Source of the DNA: Paragonimus skrjabini miyazakii
Taxonomy: Eukaryota > Platyhelminthes > Trematoda > Plagiorchiida > Troglotrematidae
NCBI GenBank assembly: GCA_014338405.1
Contig: JTDE01000897.1
Coordinates: 56,175-120,174 of the forward strand
DNA length: 64,000 bases
Reading direction: 5' to 3'
Shown: positions 26,366 to 37,017 of the stretch, piece after piece
Layout: the number at the start of each line of letters is the position of its first letter
Position numbering within the stretch: the first letter of the stretch is position 1
Program-made: the position numbers and the translations under genes
The notes under the pieces: generated by a model
Database searches by the model: none
The model's input: the letters and a program-made list of their open reading frames with translations, nothing else
What the model was told of the DNA's origin: nothing

Positions 26366-26377
26366 AATTGTATCTAT
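26366..26377 (+). repeat. Target-site duplication, right
   Basis: Exact copy of 26,094-26,105. Confidence 0.65.
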
Positions 26378-26439
26378 GTTTATTCGTTATGTGTGGCCGT
26401 GGATCGTAACAGATTCTAATTTCTGTATGCAAGCCCTCA

Positions 26440-28700
26440 TCATCATTTTCATCTGTGCGCCATACCTTTGGATACTGTCATCTGGGCTGCCGCTGGTCCC
26501 AACAACAGTCTACGAAGTAGAAAAATAACAATTAGGTGAACCGTACAGAGGAGGACGGAATAGATGAAGAAAAGCGAAACAAAAACGAAACACCTTCAGT
26601 AAAGAAAAGAGGAGAGTTACAAATCACTTACCTTGTAGATGAAGGCCATTCATTGGCAGCGACACAACGTCCCGCTTGAGGACGTTTCTAGCTAGCTGAA
26701 TGAACGGCTTCGAAATCTCCGAACAGACAGATGGCATCCATCTGCCTTGCTCAGCGAGGATTTCACAGCCCGGAACCACGTATATGCCAATCAGCCGAAG
26801 TTCGACTGCATCAATTCTAGACAGTTAAGTTCGGCCAGACACCAAGTGGAAGTAAGTGAATCATTTCGCGTGATTACAAAGTGCGGCGGTATTTAACTGT
26901 CTGATTTCACTGTGACATCCCCAAGCACTCGCCATTTGCCTCCTCTCCTGTGCGTCTAGCATTGTATTTAACAATTAAGTTGCTACTGCCTAATTTTCGT
27001 AAGCAGATTGAAACAAGATTTAAAGGATTATCATTGATTAGTGCCCTCTGCATGCCGATCAATCCCCCATTCTCCTATTCAATGAGTGTTACGGACAAGA
27101 AGAGTGCAAGAACTAATTTAATCCCGTTAACTTCATTTCCGGTATACGTGCCAACTTTACAGATTTAATGGGTCAATGAAACCAGTAGGAGAAACAAAGG
27201 TGGTGAATGGTATAAAACACAGACATGTGAGATACCATTCTGTTTTTGAGACTTTGAAAAAAGAACTTCCTGTCCTCGGTCAACACTGTATCCGTTTCAA
27301 TATGTATACATATAATGGCACTTTTAGACTTGGCCCGTACGTTAAAAACAGGTTCAGTTGGTGACTTTTCAGCAAATAGTACGGTATAAAATTCGACCTT
27401 TCTGAAATGTGACTGTATGTTGTGGGGTATAACGATTCCATGAATTCAGCACGTTTGTTTCAGCCCTCGCTTGTGTGTAACAACAGGAGCTGTGCGAAAT
27501 TCCCCCAGGTCGGTTAACCTTATCCTGTGTGATAAATAATTTCTTCCAGTTCCTTTGTCATTGACTTCACCTTGATTGATGTCAGTACGCCGTCAATGTC
27601 ACTAAGCCTTTTTGATGTGCATCTACACCTCGATACAATCCCATTTTTGCTTACTATTGAAAGCACCAGACCACGGTATCAAGCAGAGCACCTCCTCGCC
27701 GTACACTAATAAAAAGCACCCTAACAAATCGTCCCCAATGAAAAGTATGGAGACTGCTTGCGAAAATGCGCAAGACCGTGTTCGACATACTGAAAGGTGA
27801 ATGCTCTTTAGAAAAATCAGCAGAACTAAAAATTCCCAGGTTCAGTTTTAGTGGTAATCAATCTTACTCGTTTTTCCTCTATTTATGGGACCATTTTCCA
27901 GTTAATACTTCATTCTTTTCAAACGAGCATGATGGTGCAATTATACGAGCAGTTCATATATGGAACTGTGCATTCATTCGCAAAACTTCACGTTAGACCA
28001 CACGATACTGTGGCCAGAGCCGGTAGCCGTGTGCCCGATCATTATTTCAGTTATTGCGCTTTCTCTTATATGCTGAACCTGTTCAGTCGTTTCTTTGTTC
28101 GTCTGCAAACTATCACGCATCCTGCACTGGACGGGTAATCGCGGATAATGACTTCTCATGAATAAATCATCCTCAACCTAGCTTATCTAGAGACAATTAT
28201 TGACAAATTCTTGATCAGATTCCACATTTCTTTGCAGTTACTGTTATTCTCTGGATATGGTATTCAGGATCAAACTGTCCATTGGAGGAATCGTCCTAGA
28301 ATGCACTATACCGTAAATGAGCGGTGACAAGTGAGTGAGTTATGCTCCCGCCCGAACAAGGTTATAGGAGGGCTCGAAGTATACAAACCGACCCCACTGA
28401 CCAAAACTGTAATGGCTCATTGCTGAGCCTACTCTGTGTCATTCATTCCTCCGAAATCCGGTCAACAGGCAATGCACTTTAACTCTCACTCACGCATGCA
28501 TCCTTTTACCAATGCCCAAGGCCACATAGATCAACATCACGCATTTCTTAGGTTAATCCGTAATCAAACAATTCCCAGCCACGCTCCGAACAATCACTGT
28601 TGTGTCATCCTCACCTTCATTCTCCCAACTAACAAACACCGAGTTATCAATGCCACATACATGCGCGCATTTTCTGCGTTATCCAGTTAACTGACATGCA
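26440..28700. other. No gene firmly recognised
   Basis: Plus-strand frames at 26,950-27,168, 27,612-27,800, 27,766-27,996 and 28,436-28,690 look moderately protein-like. The 27,612-27,800 frame ends at an AAAG|GTGAAT donor-like site near 27,797 and could be an exon. None could be linked to a family or to a neighbouring exon. Confidence 0.35.
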
Positions 28701-28705
28701 AGTGA

Positions 28706-28924
28706 CTAATCTCGCAGAGCCTCACGACAGCATTCGGCAGCTGTACACAGCATTAGTGCGATCTTATCCGTTCGACATTCCCTGCACAGCGTACATCTGG
28801 ATATCGCTGTGAATGCTTTGTCAACCCGAATATTATTTCTACTTTTATGTGAGTCCCACGGGCTACTTTGTTTACCATCGTTTTCATGTTTGTGCTTTAT
28901 CCAATTATATGCACTGTTCGTCAA
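28706..28924 (-). CDS. Coding-like frame with Cys cluster, unknown
   Basis: The third of three consecutive minus-strand frames (29,489 down to 28,706). It starts on TTG, so an upstream exon would be needed, and it ends in TAG. The C-terminal half has a cysteine cluster reading CTLCRECRTD, then CTAAECC, which could bind metal, but I cannot match it to a zinc-finger class. The frame is polar and not low-complexity. Confidence 0.25.
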   Translation of the reverse strand: MTNSAYNWIKHKHENDGKQSSPWDSHKSRNNIRVDKAFTAISRCTLCRECRTDKIALMLCTAAECCREALRD

Positions 28925-29010
28925 CCATGTGTTCCTCTTTTGTTATAAGTAGTATTTGTTTGGTTGTCGTTATTTGCCTATAGCGCATACACTACTACTT
29001 TGCAGACCCA

Positions 29011-29205
29011 TCATGATGCTGGGTCTATATTGGGTGATTTATCGGGTATGTCTTCGACACTGTTCGTGGTTGCCTTAGCTCCGTTCAATAAATCATCCAA
29101 TAGAGATCTAGCCATGTGATGAGTCTGGTGAAAAATATCGGCGAGAATACCTTGAGCCGTTCCGTGTGTTCGTTCAGGTGTCAACTTTACGCATTTTGCT
29201 CTCAC
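29011..29205 (-). CDS. Coding-like frame, unknown
   Basis: A minus-strand frame begins on GTG, though the frame is open slightly further upstream. It reads polar helical text (GILADIFHQTHHMARSLLDD) and ends NIDPAS and TGA. It lies between two other minus-strand frames in different phases, consistent with small introns or with frameshifted remains of one gene. No convincing donor/acceptor pair links them, and no family was recognised. Confidence 0.25.
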   Translation of the reverse strand: MRAKCVKLTPERTHGTAQGILADIFHQTHHMARSLLDDLLNGAKATTNSVEDIPDKSPNIDPAS

Positions 29206-29276
29206 AATGTTGGAGTAGGTATATTTGTTCCTTTATTCTTCTCGCCTTAGTTTCCACATAATTGCCGCAGAGATTT

Positions 29277-29489
29277 TCAATACTCAACTGGGTTGTCATC
29301 AAGGGAACTTAACTCCGCCTTCAGAAGCTCGAGCCCGTTAGTTAAAAGATGAAGGACCAACAGAAGGAGATTTTTCGTATTAACGATCGGAAAGTTTTGT
29401 TCACCCATTCCCACTCGAGACCCTGAAGACATATACGTATGACACTCTTTTACATATCTCTCTACCCGAGTTGCTGCTGTCTCCAGCAT
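29277..29489 (-). CDS. Coding-like frame with ATG start, unknown
   Basis: A true ATG (29,489) immediately follows a short TA repeat. The 70-residue product MLETAATRVERYVKEC... has a Leu-rich helix (LLLLVLHLLTNGLELLKAEL) and ends DDNPVEY and TGA. It heads the series of three minus-strand frames. It could be the first exon of a host gene or the start of an unrecognised element protein. Confidence 0.25.
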   Translation of the reverse strand: MLETAATRVERYVKECHTYMSSGSRVGMGEQNFPIVNTKNLLLLVLHLLTNGLELLKAELSSLDDNPVEY

Positions 29490-29502
29490 ATATATATATA
29501 TA
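29488..29502. repeat. (TA)n microsatellite
   Basis: About seven TA units. Confidence 0.9.
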
Positions 29503-29504
29503 CC

Positions 29505-31080
29505 CGACGAAGCTAATGCGAAATCAATATTTTCAATCCGTTGTCATTGTTTTCTTAAAAATAGTTTATGTCCTTTAGCTCAAAAGTGCAATGCGTTCTA
29601 AAAAAAACACATTCACTCGGAACGAACTAGAACGTACGACAAAAAAGGATGAAAATTTAAGTTCATGCAAAACGATGGAGCAGAATTGAAAGCGCGGCGT
29701 TTTTGTGGAAATGTTTACGTAAATTTGAGAGAAAACAAACAACACCGAGCCGATGAGACGCTTCCGTAAAAAATAACGTTAGAGTTGGGCAACAAAGTGA
29801 TGTTCAATAACAAAATCCAAATTGTCCCCTCTGAAATAGCATTCACTGTACCATACAAGACGCATTCTGTCAATCTTGTATTCACGATACTTGGTTCTAA
29901 TGTACTTATATAAAAATAAAACAGAATGATTGCACACAGTTGGTAAAGATGTACAGCGCGCATTAAGTTTGTTCCAGATTTTATTAAGATAGGAGCGGAT
30001 AAACAGTGCAGTAATATAAGTAGATTTGTCCTTCCCATAAGTCGGTAATATCTCCACCAAACAGGTGCGTTCCAGTCTAATTTTAACCCGTTGTTGAGGC
30101 TTTTTCCTAGCCGATCGTTAAGCGGCAAGAACTGAGAGTCCGCTTTTGTCTGATGATTTATAGGAAATACGTCGGTCTTTCGTAAACTGTGTATATTAAT
30201 CAAATCCCCCCATTTACATTAACTTACAGACGTCATTTCAAAACTTGTGCATGGTTCGTACTGCTATCCGCAATGTAACCCCACGGAATCAGTTGCACAG
30301 TTATTTGATGTTCTAAACATTTCTTGCGCACGAATACAGACAGTGTCTACTCCGGGCCGGTTTCCGATGTATTACTCTTTACAATAACTAAAACATCCAC
30401 TTCAGTTTGCAAAATTCACGAAAACAGCACCATGTCATGTTCACGAATATTGCTGACAAGTTATCTTACCGTTGGTTACTTAGGTAAAACTTTTACTCTG
30501 CATTCGTTTGTTTGTTTAGAACTTATAACTTCCACATATCTCATACTGCGATTTTCAAACCCAAATAAGATTCGCACATCTCTCAATATGATAGGTGTTT
30601 TATTCTCATCGGTGATTTGAATTGAATGAGTTGCAAGTCACTCAAACGTGATCGCGGACTTCACAATAGAATGAATTTTATGGCTTTGTCCACTTTAAAA
30701 CAAATCACATTCATTCATATGTTTGTGACACAAAAATCCGTGGGGCCCTACTTTGCTGATTTCATATTTTGCACAGCCCAGTCAGCACCTATCAGCATTC
30801 AGTCGCACCCAGCCCAAACTAATGACGAACAGTATGGCCAGTAACTCGTATATGATCGAGAAATCTAGTTCACGGTGTTCTGACTAGGTCTAACCAAGTA
30901 CTATGTGAACATATAGATCATTGCGATTCCGCTGTGTCATCAGGCATCAGTTACCGTCCTCTCTTCGCAAGTGCGAGGGAGTGATGTAAACTGCGTTTTG
31001 GCCAATTATAATCATTACAGGTAGGCACCAGTAAGGCATTGTTCCGGCGTGCCCACATTTCAGCATATTCTCATTGTTCT
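29505..31080. other. No gene recognised
   Basis: Two overlapping minus-strand frames (29,715-30,203, 162 codons; 29,779-30,060, 93 codons) occupy the same bases, so at most one can be real. The shorter one reads basic and aromatic-rich but carries no motif I know. Plus frames at 30,324-30,620 and 30,626-30,844 are unassigned. Confidence 0.35.
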
Positions 31081-31089
31081 AATCAGTAG

Positions 31090-31728
31090 ATGTGCATGTT
31101 TTCGGAGTTTTTATCATCAGACTAAATATAAAAAGTTGTGTTTCTTGGGGGTGATAGATAACACATCACCGGAGAAAACGGTGTTAATCGCTAGTGTCAC
31201 TGTGGTCTGATTCAAACAGCCTAGTTACCTAACAGCCGTCACGTGAGCTGTATGAATGTTATGGTAAAATAACTACAACTACGCAGTCTTCCTACGCTGA
31301 ATTTAGAAGAACGGCCAGAGAATGCTCATTGATTTGACTAATCGGCTTTGAACAGTCGGTGATGTTGTCTGCAAACGGTGTGTAATAGCCTCTGTGGTGA
31401 CCAGTGAACAGCCCTCGACCTGCCTCGATTGCACGCCATGGATACAACTGATCAGATTAAATGAATCAGTCTGGCTGATCATATGGTTTGACCCGATTAA
31501 GTGCACAGCGACCGCTAATCGCTGAATCAGCACGTTGTTTGCTGTATCCGGAAGCGTTCGGACAATCGACGTGTTGTACGGCCCGCGCAGCTTGTTCAAC
31601 AAACATGGTGGTACGTGGCGACATGAACAGGCAGTATATTTTCCGGCTAGGGATGCAAAACCTAAGCGAAGGTAAAATATGCAAGTATTCAACTGAATAG
31701 TGAGTATGAAGAACGTAAATATAACCAT
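31090..31728 (-). mobile_element. Penelope-like element relic, C-terminus and tail
   Basis: The minus frame 31,303-31,728 holds the PLE post-endonuclease block: VHLIGSNHMISQTDSFNLIS, then LVTTEAITHRLQ, then SRLVKSMSILWP. These correspond to HLxxxxHxxxxxxxF, AEAxxIR and QKxLVxxLxLPW. Upstream text around 31,560-31,680 in a neighbouring frame probably derives from the GIY-YIG domain but is badly decayed. The tail contains, on the sense strand, CTGATGA (31,120-31,114), 10 nt, GAAA (31,103-31,100). It is homologous to the 62.4-kb tail, including GTTACNTAACA and the CACGTGAG blocks. RT is absent. Confidence 0.65.
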
Positions 31729-32773
31729 CTGAGATTTGTGCTTAGGTCTAACTTCGTTCGCCCATTTCAGTTACATACGCGAAATAAGGTGCAAACATGT
31801 GGAGGTTTGGGTGCCTACGGGCAACAATTTCAAAGCGACCAATCATCATTAGGTCAGGTAATCGGGCATAATGACAATAGATGCAAATTACAGTGTAGAG
31901 TTAGGATGGAAATTAAGAATAAGAATAAAGAAATAAAAAGAAAAATGCTTTTCGAATCCTTTAACATATTACCAAAGTAGCGATAGATTTATAACCATCC
32001 GTTTTCCAAAACACGGGTTTCGTACGGTTTGTTAAAGCCTGACCTATGCTCCTACCTTGGCGAGTTGGTCGGGCTTGTACACTGCTCTGATCCGGTGGGC
32101 TATGCTGATTGAGACTCTAGGTCCAACCTTGTCAGACAAACCGAAAGAGAGCAGTTTGTATATCGCACAACTGACCGCGAAGGAGAGCTTAGTTAGTGAG
32201 GCACGATCCTATGAGCATATGGCCGAACTATTTTTACATTTACGGTACTGCTGTCTTCCGTATCAGGAAGAAGGGGCTAAGGAAAGGTACCCCCAAACAA
32301 AGAGCACTTCGATCACCCAACGGTTGGCCGTGACCTCCAGCGTATTATCCAATACGGTCGAAGAACATCCGGTATCTCGCAAAAGCCCGATGTCGCTTTG
32401 AGTACAACCACTGCGCGCAACAGTGCTCAGAATCAGACATCAATTTCTTATTCACAGCGTCCACGGGCTAGGCAAACCCCTCACTGCCAAGTGAGTCAGA
32501 CTCTTGAGTCATTGGCTCCGGATGGGGTACCCCAAGAAAACCCCGTATCCTGTTGTCTCGCAGGTCGGACTTTTGAGTCAGAGACTCGGGGTGGGGTCCC
32601 CAAAGTCAACTCAACATTAATCACCCAACACAACTTTCTCCTACTATTCTACCCCCACGTCTTCTGCTTTCCATGTGCCTTTGGGCGATGATTGTTTTCT
32701 GAGACCAAAACAAGTCGGTCAGTAAGCTGCTCTGGCTAGTACCCTCACAAGTCTGGAACTTGATCTGTGCTGT

Positions 32774-33669
32774 GTGCCAGAGACACAAGTCTACGACTCA
32801 AGCACGATTATCCATTTGAGTTCACCTCTGGATGACTGTCGATTCAAGCGCTTCTCTCTCAGGGTTTCTGGTGACGCCGAAGCTGAATCTCGTGGTCAAG
32901 CTGGAGTGGGAATCGCACTGAGTTTCATAGCGGAGCAATGCTTGCTAGATTGGATCCCAGTGAACAGTCGCTTGTGCGTCGTCAGACTCAATACGTCGAT
33001 GGAAAGCAGAAAGGCGTTGTGTATTCATTATATCAGCGTACGCTCCAAAGGACAGTGGTTCGGATGCTACCAAGGATGTGTTCTATGACGCCCTCGTTGA
33101 CTAACCACTTAAACATCATCATACTAGCAGGCGATTTTAATCCTCAGCTTGGTCGTATTTCTCCGAACGAGAAGCGGCTTGGAGGTATGTTTGGTGCTCC
33201 GGCACAACGTTCTGACAATGGCGAAAGACTACTGCAGCTGTGCGCATCCCACGGTCTGTATAGTTCGAGCACCGCATTTCAACACATGAAGAAGCACTGT
33301 GTTACTTGGAGACCGGAGTGTGCTTCTCAGCCGTGGACACAGTCAGATCATAATGCAGTCAGTTACAGGTGGCGCCACTCTGTTAAGGACTGTCACGCCT
33401 TTTGGAGCAACCACCTCGACTCGAACCATGCTTTTGTGCGTGCCTGTTTTGTTTTATCATCTGCCCAAAGGACATACGCTCGTAAATGCAAGTTACTTAA
33501 CTGGCATTCGAGCGATGAGTGTGTGAAGAGCATTTATCAGAAGGCGCTGGTTAACAAGTTGCCCAGTTTGAGTCAGGTGACTGATCCTAATAAACACTGG
33601 GAACAAATCACTGCAGGTATGAAAGCGTGCTGCAAAGAGGTATGTTCCGAAGGAGCTGTTCAGTTGTGA
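32774..33669 (+). pseudogene. RTE endonuclease domain
   Basis: The two overlapping frames 32,774-33,088 and 32,938-33,669 together give the AP-endonuclease-like domain. Recognisable parts are PETQVYD (the conserved Glu motif), DWIPVNSRLCVVRL, IILAGDFNPQLGR (the GDFN motif), SDNGERLLQLC and WTQSDHNAVSYRWR (the terminal Asp-His). In active elements this enzyme nicks the target DNA to prime reverse transcription. A frameshift near 33,088 and loss of the first strand make this copy non-functional. Confidence 0.88.
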
Positions 33670-34015
33670 CAGGACTGGATTTTCACCACGTCGATAAAAC
33701 TCATGTAGAAGCGTCGATCGATCCCACCTGGTTCTAAATATGACGATGACCGTAAAGAACTTAAGCACAAGCTGACTAAAAGCTTGCGCAAAGACCGTGA
33801 GCACTACTTAGTCGAACAATCGAAGAAGATGGAAAAAGCCTTTTTATCTGGGAATAACAGAAGGCTTTTTTCTCTGATCCGCGGTTGTAGTTGCCGCCGA
33901 GTCTGTGTAAGGGATTTCATATATGAAAAAGATGTGAACCAATAATCAATTGCGCCGACTTGACAGATAGGCTAAATATTTTGGAAAACAGTTCAGGTGG
34001 CCTCAACCAGATCAT

Positions 34016-35845
34016 GTGGACGACGGAACCCGAATGATCAGTTATTGCGTTCTAGATGGCCTTCCCTCAGAAGCAGAAGTGGCTTTGGGGCTCAAGTTAT
34101 TGAAACGTGATGAGGCGCCTGAACCAGATCTCCTCTCTCCTTCTCTTTTCAAGGATGGTGGGGACAGGTTGGTATCCGAACTGATAAAACTCCTTCAGAC
34201 AACCCGGGAGACTGAAGAGGTGCCTCGTGATTGGTGCCTATCAACAGTCATTCCCGTTTTCAAAAATAGGACCCCAAGTCTATGTGACAACTACAGAGGC
34301 ATCAGTTTGGTGTCCGTTGCGTACAAGGTACTCACTGGCCACATTTTACGCCGGCTCACTAAGCCCAGAGAAAATCAGATACGCGAAGAACAGGCAGGAT
34401 TTCGATCAGGTCGAGGTTGTGTGCGACGGATCCTGGTACATCGGTACATATATATATGGGCAGCCGACAGTTGTGATCTTTTTTGGATCTGAAGGCTGCC
34501 TTCGAATCAGTTGCTTGTAACGTTCTCTGGAAGAGTCTGCTTCTTAATGGAGTACCATGGAAATAAATGAACCTACGGAAATCACTGTATGTTCATTCTG
34601 CAAACAGGGTGAGAGTCTATGGACGACTGTCTCGGGCATTCATCACTTCTAATGGCCTTCGCCAAGGGTGCACGAGTTCTCCCTTCCGGTTCATTTTTGT
34701 CATGGACGAGTGTTATGACCCCACCTGATAGAGAAAGGCAAGAACAAACACAAAGACCGCGGACAATATCTCTATCACGAACGAACGCAACGACGTCGTA
34801 AAACTGCGCGGAAATCAGAGCGCAAATATCGGATTCCAACTCTCGCAACTTAGAAGCCCCAACAAGTAAGGAAAAAGATGGCCTCCGAATGAGCTTTATT
34901 TGTTGCCCAACCCAGAGGCAAAATAGTGATTTACAGCAACTGTTTTATAGGTTTTGGGTGGACTTGAGCCTAGGACACCGAATGGACTAATCAGAAGCGA
35001 GCGCAACTTCCCGGATGTTCCAGAATTCCGCTGGGCGTTCAAATTCCCGGAAAATGAAGAATCCATTTTCCTTGATATATAATGCGAATTTTTGGGAAAA
35101 GATGCCTTTTCCCAACAAAGACATTCTGGAGAGTGCGCTTCAGATGTCCGGCGAACTTGGTGTTGTGCTTGTTCCTAGCGCTAGGTTGACCGATCTGAAA
35201 TATGCGGACGACATTGGTTTACTTAGCCGCTCATCCAAAGACATGCAGACCATGCTGAAGCAGGTGAGTTACCGGGCTGGTTTGTATGGAATGCGTTTCG
35301 CACCTTCAAAGTACAAAGTGCTATTCCAAGACTGGGGCATTTCCACTCCTACTTTCTTTATTGCAAGTAATCCGCTTGAGATTGTGGGCAGTTTCACATA
35401 CTTGGGTAACACTATCTCGTCAGCCTACAATATTGCTGATGGGATATCAACGAGAACAGCAAAGGCACGAGTTGCCTTTGCCAAACTGCGTCATCTGTGG
35501 CGTCGAGAAGACGTTCGGTTGTCACTGAAAGGAAGAGTATATAATGCTTGTGTACGTTCTGTTTTGCTCCATGGTTCTAATACGTGGCTTGTTCACAAAG
35601 AAGACATCAACAGGCTTGCTGTGTTTGACCATCGTTGTCTCCGCGAATTGGCCCATATTAAATGGACTGATCGCATGAGCAATGTACCAGCTCGCCGACG
35701 CGTATTCCGGAACGCTCGAGATGCGCGATCAATTGGTCAACTAATTACGATGCATAGCTTGCGATGGTTGGATCAAGTACTCCGTATGTCATTTGATCGT
35801 TTACCGTACCGGTATTATATACTGAGGCCACCAGCAGTTGGATAA
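34016..35845 (+). pseudogene. RTE reverse transcriptase, interrupted
   Basis: 34,016-34,440 encodes the RT N-terminus (LKLLKRDEAPEPDLLSPSLF, DNYRGISLVSVAYKVL, EEQAGFRSGRGCV). After a deletion and frameshift, 34,490-34,710 gives LDLKAAF-like and QGCTSSPFRFIFVMDE text. A 407-bp LTR then splits the frame, and 35,119-35,845 resumes with ILESALQMSG, LKYADDIGLL (intact YADD), FAPSKYKVLFQDWG, YLGNTISSAYN and KGRVYNACVRSVLLHG. The text on either side of the LTR joins as ...VMD-D-ILES..., showing that the LTR landed in an otherwise continuous RT frame. Confidence 0.9.
34711..35117 (-). mobile_element. Solo LTR 1, inside the RTE reverse transcriptase
   Basis: 407 bp, read on the minus strand from TGTTGGGAAAAG to GGTCATAACA. 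It has a TATAAAA box (34,949-34,943) and, downstream, an AATAAA poly(A) signal (34,900-34,895), the normal LTR order. Flanks ACGAG (34,706-34,710) and AAGAC (35,118-35,122) fit a 5-bp duplication of ACGAC with one change on each side, and ACGAC restores the RT frame. Its 5' end folds as a perfect 10-bp hairpin (35,092-35,101 with 35,106-35,115). A related LTR in the other orientation lies at 36,605-37,017. The parent family is not identified; a 5-bp duplication suits BEL/Pao or some Gypsy elements. Confidence 0.85.
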
Positions 35846-36481
35846 AACCACGTGGTGGTCAAGCAACAACGTGGTCACGAAATATGAAGACCCTGACTGT
35901 TCCACTGTGCGGGTAGGTGTCTCCTGCCTGGCTGGGGCCCTCGTGATCACTCAAACCGCTGGTTAGAGACGCTATCCGAGATGGTGGTGTGTCGCAGTCA
36001 ATGGATTACCGGCATCCATACCATTTCCAGCTCTTCCGCTTAGTCTTCTTTTATTACTTGTCACCAAGGTAAATGACTTACAATCAACATGGCCACTGAT
36101 GCTCAACTGCCTCCGTATAAAGGTTACATCAACGATAGAAGAAAGAAACCTGTAATAATTCATTAACGTCTGGTCAGGAAAAATTTATGCAACAGTAGCT
36201 TCAGAAACTAATAATATCGTTAATTCCTTCAAAGTGCGAACAAATATACCTTTTAAACCTGTATTAGCTCATCAACTTACCGTCACACGTATCATCAAAC
36301 ATATGAAGGGCACAAAAGAGTCAAATCATGGGAATGAAGATTAGTAAGGTTTGTCTAGAATGACAATTGATCAACTGACATTTTAATAAGTTTATCCGAT
36401 AAAGCTGACGAAGGCAGCGTTAACTCGAATTCAAAAACAAGACAAAGTTGTGAAAACAACAACGTAACAAACACCGCTACG

Positions 36482-36524
36482 TTTCTGTGTTTTATCATCA
36501 GGCTAATTACAACACAAAATTAGG
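36482..36524 (-). ncRNA. Hammerhead-like ribozyme remnant in a PLE tail (putative)
   Basis: On the minus strand a 6-bp hairpin (CTAATT/AATTAG; plus-strand positions 36,518-36,523 and 36,503-36,508, 9-nt loop) is followed by C, then CTGATGA, 9 nt, and GAAAC. This is the order stem I, CUGAUGA core, stem II, GAAA of a type-I hammerhead. Stem II pairing is poor here and the expected cleavage triplet before stem I reads TTC, which pairs badly with GAAAC, so this copy is probably inactive. PLEs are known to carry hammerhead ribozymes; calling this one is an inference. Confidence 0.3.
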
Positions 36525-36604
36525 AAAACAATAATAAGAGTGAATGAATAAAACCAGTCAAGGAAACATATGGACTGCGTGTTTGCTAGCCGTTACGCAA
36601 TCAC

Positions 36605-37017
36605 TGTTGTAAAGACTATAGGTTTTAGCAAAATGAACATTTTCCTGAAAATTAGCCCTAATTGTCGAGAAAATTAGATTTCTCAATTGTGTACAAAATG
36701 TTCTTCGAAATTCGAGTTTGGCGAACGTTCTTGATTGATCGGTTAAGTGGCCTAGCCCTAAGGCCACTCAGAACTTGAAAATACAACTGCTACACACCAC
36801 TATTTTGCCTTTCAGCTGAGCAGCAAATAAAACTCGTTTGAAGGCCGTCATTTTCCTTACTAGCTGAGGGTTCGAAGTTACGAGAGTTGAGTTTCGACAT
36901 TTGCGATTTAGTTTTCGTACCATGATGCGATGTCGTTCTGTTCCGTCTGTGATCGAGATACTGATCGTTGTCTATTCGTTCGTCCTTGTCTTTCTGCTTG
37001 GGGGAGATGTCGTAAAA
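36605..37017 (+). mobile_element. Solo LTR 2, inside PLE copy B
   Basis: Plus-strand relative of solo LTR 1. It begins TGTTGTAAAG, shares ACTATTTTGCC near 36,805, keeps the AATAAA signal (36,826-36,831), shares AAGTTACGAGAGTTG near 36,880-36,895, and ends in GTCGTAAAA, so the terminal CA is mutated to AA. The TATA box has decayed. Copy A of the host PLE lacks the segment, which confirms an insertion. A target-site duplication is not convincing, as the right flank has diverged. Confidence 0.75.

Larger units (their letters stand above)
32040..36050 (+). mobile_element. RTE-clade LINE, near full length, inactive
   Basis: A plus-strand non-LTR retrotransposon of the SR2/RTE type, well known from flatworms. 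About 600 bp of 5' sequence (32,040-32,640) is followed by an apurinic endonuclease, a linker, a reverse transcriptase and a C-terminus ending RWLETLSEMVV then SQW at about 35,960-36,005. Reading frames break many times: the endonuclease lacks its first motif and switches frame near 33,088, the RT has lost part of the finger/palm after 34,430, and a solo LTR is inserted at 34,711. The YADD catalytic motif is intact. It is the youngest-looking LINE here but cannot make a full protein. Confidence 0.92.

Noticed and set aside
26084..26432. Two opposite-strand frames with almost the same protein (NDRRH...RDVNISFTL...SHERKT)
   Set aside because: They are the two arms of the inverted repeat read on each strand, so the similarity is structural and not evidence of a gene.
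31488..31700. 70-codon plus-strand frame
   Set aside because: It is antisense to the Penelope-like C-terminal block and is its shadow.
35092..35117. Helitron 3' end (hairpin near an element terminus)
   Set aside because: The element has LTR ends, TATA and poly(A) signals and a 5-bp duplication. Helitrons make no duplication and end in CTRR.
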